From: Fusobacteriota bacterium
Lineage (GTDB): Bacteria > Fusobacteriota > Fusobacteriia > JAPLKR01
Length of the DNA stretch: 7,787 bases
NCBI GenBank assembly: GCA_026387965.1
Contig: JAPLKR010000028.1
Coordinates: forward strand, 1 to 7,787
Direction of reading: 5' to 3'
Shown here: one piece after another, positions 3,176 to 7,787 of the stretch
Layout of the letters: each line of letters opens with the position of its first letter
Numbering within the stretch: the stretch's first letter is position 1
The notes under the pieces: generated by a model
Told to the model about the DNA's origin: nothing
The model's database searches: none
The model's input: only the letters and a program-made list of their open reading frames with translations
Program-made: the position numbers and the translations under genes

Positions 3176-6100
3176 ATGAAATATAAAATTGGATTAGATT
3201 TAGGAATTGCATCATGTGGCTGGTGCGTTATCAATAATGATGAAGATAGAATAGAAGATTTAGGGGTTAGAATATTTACATCGGCTGAAAATCCTAAGGA
3301 TGGTGGTGCGTTAGCAGTACCGAGACGAGAGGCTCGAAGTGCAAGACGACGTAATAGAAGAAGAAAATTTAGAATGCATCGTATTAAACAACTTCTAATC
3401 AGGAAAAATTTAACGACAAAAGAGCAGTTGGAAAGTTCAGTGAAAGGCTTGTTGTCGCCATGGGAGTTAAGAAAAGAGGTTCTTTCAAGAATTGTTACTG
3501 GTGAAGAGTTGGCAAAAATATTGGTTCACATAGCAAAACGTCGTGGGTATCAATCAAATAGAAAATCCGATGAGCGAGACGTTACAAATGATTCGGGGAA
3601 AGTTATAAGTGGCATCAAAGAGATGCGTGAGGTGTTACAAGAAAAAGGGTATCAAACAGTGGGAGAGATGTTTGCTGTTGATGAGAAATTTCATGAGCAC
3701 AAACGTAATAAAGGGGGAAGTTATGCTTTTTCAGTTGATAGAAAAATGCTACTTGACGAGATTTCCCAGATATTTCAAATACAAAGAGAATTAGGAAACC
3801 CTCTAGCTACTAATGAACTTGAAGAAAAGTTTGTTGAAGTTTTTAAAAGTCAACGAAATTTTGCAGATGGGCCAGGAATTTCAGGGTATACAAAAGAGGG
3901 TGAAATAATATTCTCTCCTTTTGGAGGAGATCAAATTGAAAAAATGATGGGGCGATGCGCTCATTTTAAAGAAGAACCGAGAGCGGTAAAAAATGCATAC
4001 AGTTCTGAACTTTCAATTTTGTTTCAAAAAATCAATCAACTCAAAATTGGAAGAGGGCATGATAAACGTCATTTACTAGCAGAAGAGAGAGAACTCTTAG
4101 TTAAAGAAGCGCATGAAAAAAAAGAGTTGAAATATGCACAAATTAGAAAATGGTTAAATTTGACAGAAGATGAACGTTTTAATTTGTTGAGTTATGGGCG
4201 AAAAAGTAATGAAGAAATAGAAAAAGCAAAATTTTGTGAGCTCAAAGGGTATCAAGAGACAAAAAAAGCCATAGAAAAAGTGAGTAAATCGTATTTTGAA
4301 ACGATTAAAGAAAATAGAGAACTCCTTGATGATATCGCCTATGCTGTAACAGTGTATAAGAGTGATGAAAAAATCATTGAAAAGTTATCGAAATATTCCA
4401 TACCTAACGACATATTGGATGAAATTTTACTTTTGAGTTTTTCAAAAACGTCCAATCTTTCGATAAAAGCATTAAAAATGATAGAGCCTTATTTACAAGA
4501 AGGGTGTATGTATCATGAGGCATGCGAAATGGCGGAGATAAATCATACAAAAAATCAGCAAGGAGATAAGTTCGATATATTGCCTGTAATTAGTAAAGAA
4601 GAGGTAATTAATCCAGTGGTGCTGCGTTCTCTTTCACAAACGCGTAAAGTGGTAAATGGTATTATTAGAAAGTATGGAACACCGGATACCATTCATATAG
4701 AGCTTGCACGAGAGCTTTCAAAAAACTTTAAAGATAGACAAGATATTATTAAAGAACAAAAGAAGAATCAAGATAAAAATGAAAAAGCAAAGGCAGATTT
4801 AATTGAACGGTATGGTCTTAAAACGCCTACCGGTGGAGATATTCTTAAGAGTAGACTTTTTGATGAACAAGATGCAAAGTGTTTTTATTCATTTAATACC
4901 ATTGATAGAAATAGACTTTTTGAAAAAGGATATGTAGAAATTGATCATATCCTGCCGTATAGTCAAACATTTGATGACTCATACAATAATAAGGTACTCG
5001 TACTTGCTCAAGAGAATCAGCATAAACGCAATAGAACGGCGCATGAATATGTAGAATCTAAGGGTGGTGAGTTTTTACATAAATATGAGGAGATTATAAA
5101 AGGCACTTATAAAATTTCGTCTACAAAGCGTGATAATTTATTAAAGGGGAAACTCACGCAAGAAGATATGGAGGGATTTAAAGAGAGAAACTTAAGTGAT
5201 ACAAAATACATCACGCGTTTTATGAAGAATTTTCTAGAAAATAATCTTGAGTTTTCATCAAAATCCAATAGTTTAAAAGTATATACGGTAAAAGGCGCTT
5301 TGACGGCAAAGCTTCGAGGTATCTGGGGAATCACAAAAATAAGAAGTGAAAGTGATATACATCACGCCATAGATGCTGCAGTTGTCGCTGTAGCGACTAA
5401 GTCTGCAGAGCATTTTGTGGAGAATTTACAAAAATTGAGTGTGAAATCCGTTAATTTAAAGACGGGAGAGTACTTCGAAAATAGTAAGGATTTAGAAACG
5501 TATCGAATGGCAGAGCTCAAAATGAAGATACCTCAACCTTGGGCACATTTTAGAGATGAGCTAGAATACAGAGTGGCGGAAAATGGAATTGAAGCGCTTA
5601 AGAATGAGGCAACACGAAGTTATATGAAGTATTCACAAGAGTTTGTGAATACCTTAAAGCCTATTTTCGTCTCAAGAATGCCAAATCATAAAGTGACGGG
5701 GCCAGCGCATCAAGAGACTTATCGTAGTAGTAAGCATTTGCAAGATGAAAAGTCTACAGTAAAAACACCTCTAACCAAGCTGACCTTTAAGAATATCGAT
5801 GATATTGCTAATGCAGAGAGCGATACTCTTTTGGTAAATGCTTTGAAAGTAAGACTGGAAGAATATTCGGGAGATGGTGTTAAAGCCTTTGCCAAAGCAT
5901 TTTATAAACCAAAATCAGATGGAAGTCAGGGACCATTGGTAAGAAGTGTAAAACTTCTTTCAGTTCAAAAAGGGGGCGTTCCCGTTCTTAAAGGAGACGC
6001 AATTGCAGATAGAGCTTCGATGGTGAGAATTGATATATTTTCTAAGAAAAATGCTAAAGGAAAGGAACAGTTTTATATTGTTCCAATCTATGTCGCCGAT

Positions 6101-6427
6101 ACAGTCAAAAAGGAGCTTCCTAATAATGCGATAGTTGCCAACAAATCACACTCGGAGTGGATAGAGATGGATGCTGAGTATGGATTTAAATTTAGTCTGT
6201 ACCCTAATGATTTAGTTAGATTAGAAATGAAAGAGGAAAAAAATTTTTACTATTATAAAGGTGTAGATGTATCTACGGGCGCAATTAGTTTGGATGATAT
6301 TTTGGGAAGATTGGAGAAAGATACAAGGAAAGGAATCAAAAGTCCGGAAAAATTTGAAAAATGGGGTGTGGATGCTCTCGGAAATATTGCAAAAATCAAA
6401 AATGAAAAGAGGCTCTCATTTCGATAA
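3176..6427 (+). CDS. cas9: CRISPR-associated endonuclease Cas9, type II-C
   Basis: This is the RNA-guided DNA endonuclease of the locus. It has 1083 residues, close to the compact II-C GeoCas9 (about 1087) and well below SpCas9. Order: RuvC-I with KIGLDLGIASCGW (D8), Arg-rich bridge helix (about 49-72, PRREARSARRRNRRRKFR), REC lobe, RuvC-II with IELARE (E509), HNH with EIDHILPYS and ENQHKRNRT (D590, H591, N614), RuvC-III with SDIHHAIDA (H730, D733), then WED and PAM-interacting domains to the C terminus. All residues expected for cutting both strands are present, so it should be an active nuclease. GGGAG lies six bases before the ATG. It heads the operon: cas1 begins nine bases after its stop. 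Partners are the tracrRNA just upstream and minus-strand crRNAs from beyond the window. PAM preference cannot be read from this sequence. Confidence 0.98.
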   Translation: MKYKIGLDLGIASCGWCVINNDEDRIEDLGVRIFTSAENPKDGGALAVPRREARSARRRNRRRKFRMHRIKQLLIRKNLTTKEQLESSVKGLLSPWELRKEVLSRIVTGEELAKILVHIAKRRGYQSNRKSDERDVTNDSGKVISGIKEMREVLQEKGYQTVGEMFAVDEKFHEHKRNKGGSYAFSVDRKMLLDEISQIFQIQRELGNPLATNELEEKFVEVFKSQRNFADGPGISGYTKEGEIIFSPFGGDQIEKMMGRCAHFKEEPRAVKNAYSSELSILFQKINQLKIGRGHDKRHLLAEERELLVKEAHEKKELKYAQIRKWLNLTEDERFNLLSYGRKSNEEIEKAKFCELKGYQETKKAIEKVSKSYFETIKENRELLDDIAYAVTVYKSDEKIIEKLSKYSIPNDILDEILLLSFSKTSNLSIKALKMIEPYLQEGCMYHEACEMAEINHTKNQQGDKFDILPVISKEEVINPVVLRSLSQTRKVVNGIIRKYGTPDTIHIELARELSKNFKDRQDIIKEQKKNQDKNEKAKADLIERYGLKTPTGGDILKSRLFDEQDAKCFYSFNTIDRNRLFEKGYVEIDHILPYSQTFDDSYNNKVLVLAQENQHKRNRTAHEYVESKGGEFLHKYEEIIKGTYKISSTKRDNLLKGKLTQEDMEGFKERNLSDTKYITRFMKNFLENNLEFSSKSNSLKVYTVKGALTAKLRGIWGITKIRSESDIHHAIDAAVVAVATKSAEHFVENLQKLSVKSVNLKTGEYFENSKDLETYRMAELKMKIPQPWAHFRDELEYRVAENGIEALKNEATRSYMKYSQEFVNTLKPIFVSRMPNHKVTGPAHQETYRSSKHLQDEKSTVKTPLTKLTFKNIDDIANAESDTLLVNALKVRLEEYSGDGVKAFAKAFYKPKSDGSQGPLVRSVKLLSVQKGGVPVLKGDAIADRASMVRIDIFSKKNAKGKEQFYIVPIYVADTVKKELPNNAIVANKSHSEWIEMDAEYGFKFSLYPNDLVRLEMKEEKNFYYYKGVDVSTGAISLDDILGRLEKDTRKGIKSPEKFEKWGVDALGNIAKIKNEKRLSFR

Positions 6428-6436
6428 GGAGGTTAG

Positions 6437-7312
6437 ATGGCATTTAGAAATATCCTTATTTCAAACCATGTAAAACTCTCGGTAAAAAATGGGCAACTGC
6501 TTGTGGAGAAGGCGGGGGATATTACCCCCATTCCACTTGAGGATATATTTGCATTGGTGGTAGATGAGCCAACCGTTTATTTCTCTACAGCACTGCTCTG
6601 CAAATTGGCGAATTTCAACATCTTACTCTTTGTGTGTGATGAAAAGCATCTGCCACATGGTATATTTCAGGGATTTCAGCAACATTCAAGACAGTATAAG
6701 GTTGTGAAAAGTCAGTTAGAGATCCCCAAACCTCTTGAAAAGCAGGTGTGGCAAGCAATCATAAAACAAAAGATCATCAATCAAGCTAGAACTTTAGAAA
6801 AGCTAGAATTAGAATTTGAAAAAGTAGAAAATATTGCAAAACTGGTAAAATCAGGGGATAGTGATAATCGAGAGGGGTATGCAGCAAAAGTATATTTTGA
6901 AATACTTTTTTCACGGCAGATGACACGGAGGTGCGAGCATGTTGTTAACAGTGCGCTCAACTATGCTTACGCTGTCGTAAGAGGGGCAATTGCGCGTGAG
7001 TTGGTGGGATATGGATTTTTACCGTGCATTGGGATTAACCATGAGAGCGAGCTAAATAATTTTAACTTAGCAGATGACTTTATAGAACCCTTTAGACCTT
7101 TAGTAGATTACTATGTGTTAAAATACGTCGCCCTTGAAAATGATCTGCTTGTGATTGAAGATAAACGGAAAATTCTTGAGATACTTACTTTTGATGTTTC
7201 AGTTGAGAGTGAAAGCTATTGGGTTATGAATGCTGTATCGGCTATGGTGAAAAGCTTTTCTACTACGCTGAGAACAGGCACTTTAGAACTTAAAATGCCA
7301 ACATTTTTATAA
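6437..7312 (+). CDS. cas1: CRISPR-associated integrase Cas1, type II
   Basis: With Cas2, Cas1 inserts new spacers into the array. This 291-residue protein is of usual type II length. It has the N-terminal beta-strand domain (about 1-80) and a C-terminal helical catalytic domain with the metal-binding triad E146 (NREGYAAKVYF), H202 (GINHESELN) and E217 (DDFIEPFRPLVD). AAGGAGG (6426-6432) overlaps the cas9 stop and lies four bases before ATG, so translation is probably coupled. Cas2 follows after 20 bases. In type II systems Cas9 and tracrRNA also take part in choosing spacers with a PAM. Nothing is missing. Confidence 0.97.
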   Translation: MAFRNILISNHVKLSVKNGQLLVEKAGDITPIPLEDIFALVVDEPTVYFSTALLCKLANFNILLFVCDEKHLPHGIFQGFQQHSRQYKVVKSQLEIPKPLEKQVWQAIIKQKIINQARTLEKLELEFEKVENIAKLVKSGDSDNREGYAAKVYFEILFSRQMTRRCEHVVNSALNYAYAVVRGAIARELVGYGFLPCIGINHESELNNFNLADDFIEPFRPLVDYYVLKYVALENDLLVIEDKRKILEILTFDVSVESESYWVMNAVSAMVKSFSTTLRTGTLELKMPTFL

Positions 7313-7332
7313 CACTTATTGAGAGAGGAAAT

Positions 7333-7650
7333 ATGCCAAAATTTATGCAACTTTTAGTTTTTTTTGATTTGCCCGTAGTGGCACTAACGGATAGAAAAAA
7401 TTATGCACGGTTTAGAAAATTTTTACTCAATGATGGGTATCAAATGATCCAATTCTCTGTGTATTCAAGAGTGTGTGGGGGAATGGATGGTGTGGAAAAG
7501 CATCGAAGACGGCTTTCACACAATTTGCCCCCCAAAGGATTTGTACGTTCCTTAATACTGACAGACAAACAATTTTCTGCAATAGAGTTTTTGGTAGGAC
7601 TTGAAAAGAAGGCTGAATCGCTTCGACCAGATATATTAACACTTTTTTGA
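7333..7650 (+). CDS. cas2: CRISPR-associated protein Cas2
   Basis: Cas2 is the small dimeric scaffold between two Cas1 dimers in the spacer-integration complex. This 105-residue protein has the ferredoxin-like fold start MPKFMQLLVFFDLPV with the conserved Asp (D12) after the first strand, then the RYARF-like helix (NYARFRKFLLNDGY) and the QFSVYSRV strand of type II Cas2. A purine-rich site (GAGAGAGGA) precedes the ATG by two to three bases. It is the last gene of the operon: no csn2 (II-A) or cas4 (II-B) follows before the terminator and the array, which makes the locus II-C. A 7-bp inverted repeat (7640-7646 with 7660-7666) overlaps its end; significance unknown. Confidence 0.96.
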   Translation: MPKFMQLLVFFDLPVVALTDRKNYARFRKFLLNDGYQMIQFSVYSRVCGGMDGVEKHRRRLSHNLPPKGFVRSLILTDKQFSAIEFLVGLEKKAESLRPDILTLF

Positions 7651-7704
7651 AAAAACATTAAAAGTGTAGAAAAAATGTGCTTCAACAAGGAATTTTCATA
7701 AAAC

Positions 7705-7742
7705 AAAAACCCCAGTAAATGCGTCCATTTACTGGGGTTTTT
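7705..7742. terminator. Bidirectional terminator between cas2 and the array
   Basis: AAAAACCCCAGTAAATG (7705-7721) and CATTTACTGGGGTTTTT (7726-7742) form a perfect 17-bp stem with a CGTC loop. The A and T tracts are symmetrical, so it can end both the plus-strand cas operon and minus-strand transcripts arriving from the CRISPR array. Confidence 0.93.
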
Positions 7743-7751
7743 GTGTCACCT

Positions 7752-7787
7752 ATTATACCATATCCAAATTTACTAGGGAACTATAAC
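7752..7787 (-). CRISPR. First visible CRISPR repeat (36 bp) at the edge of the array
   Basis: Read on the minus strand, the repeat begins GTTATAGTTCCC and ends GGATATGGTATAAT, 36 bases in all. It is identified as a repeat by its near full-length complementarity to the tracrRNA anti-repeat at 2997-3033, and by the shared GTnATAGTTCCC start and TGGTATAAT end that I recall for the GeoCas9 repeat. The window stops exactly at the repeat edge, so spacers and other repeats are not visible. The last nine bases form an extended -10, a probable crRNA promoter. Because the array is read toward cas2, this should be the leader-distal, terminal repeat. Confidence 0.88.

Noticed and set aside
3609-3794. 61-residue ORF in another frame inside cas9
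   Set aside because: No ribosome binding site or family resemblance, and it lies wholly within the well-supported cas9 frame.
5107-5334. 75-residue minus-strand ORF inside cas9
   Set aside because: Antisense shadow of conserved Cas9 codons between HNH and RuvC-III; no promoter or ribosome binding site is visible.
6267-6473. 68-residue ORF across the cas9-cas1 junction
   Set aside because: Overlaps both the cas9 end and cas1 start in a different frame; both real genes have clear ribosome binding sites and family motifs.
7427-7706. Two minus-strand ORFs opposite cas2
   Set aside because: Antisense to conserved Cas2 codons, and transcripts from the array side would end at the terminator at 7705-7742.

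Overview
The window is AT-rich (about one third G+C by eye). It has strong AGGAGG-type ribosome binding sites, TTGnnn-N17-TATAAT promoters and U-tailed terminators, which point to a low-GC Bacillota (Firmicutes) chromosome; the genus cannot be fixed from the sequence. The dominant content is a complete type II-C CRISPR-Cas locus: a compact 1083-residue Cas9 that resembles the Geobacillus Cas9 (GeoCas9) group, then Cas1 and Cas2, with a tracrRNA gene upstream and the first CRISPR repeat at the extreme right end. There is no csn2 or cas4.

Left part (1-1026): no conventional gene, but a cluster of very short ORFs with strong ribosome binding sites. A peptide starting MIKKSWAVEFY occurs four times, and a second amphipathic peptide of the MLELAIIQLQKEKL type sits between copies. 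The cluster is built from a 228-bp direct repeat (1-228 and 799-1026, three differences) and a 208-bp tandem unit, with recognisable promoters at 440-468 and 649-677 and a perfect-stem terminator in each 228-bp copy. I do not recognise the peptides; this is the least explained part of the window.

Middle-left (1048-2401): a two-gene operon with its own promoter and terminator. It encodes a zinc-ribbon/TM2-domain membrane protein and a short sigma-70 family factor whose DNA-contacting residues differ from those of housekeeping SigA.

Middle (2402-3175): intergenic. A small secreted or membrane peptide gene is broken by a frameshift in an A run and by an in-frame stop (2579-2778). The tracrRNA gene follows, with a near-consensus promoter (2910-2938), an unusually structured 5' leader, an anti-repeat that pairs along the whole CRISPR repeat, a UUCG-capped hairpin and a terminator. 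The cas9 promoter (extended -10) follows directly.

Right part (3176-7787): cas9-cas1-cas2 form one tight operon ending at a symmetrical, bidirectional terminator (7705-7742). The 36-bp repeat at 7752-7787 reads as crRNA on the minus strand, so the array lies beyond the window and is transcribed toward cas2. The crRNA-sense repeat ends in TGGTATAAT, a consensus extended -10, so each repeat probably carries a promoter for its own crRNA as in Neisseria type II-C. Cas1-Cas2 would acquire spacers, the repeat and tracrRNA would pair, and Cas9 would use the duplex to cut invading DNA.
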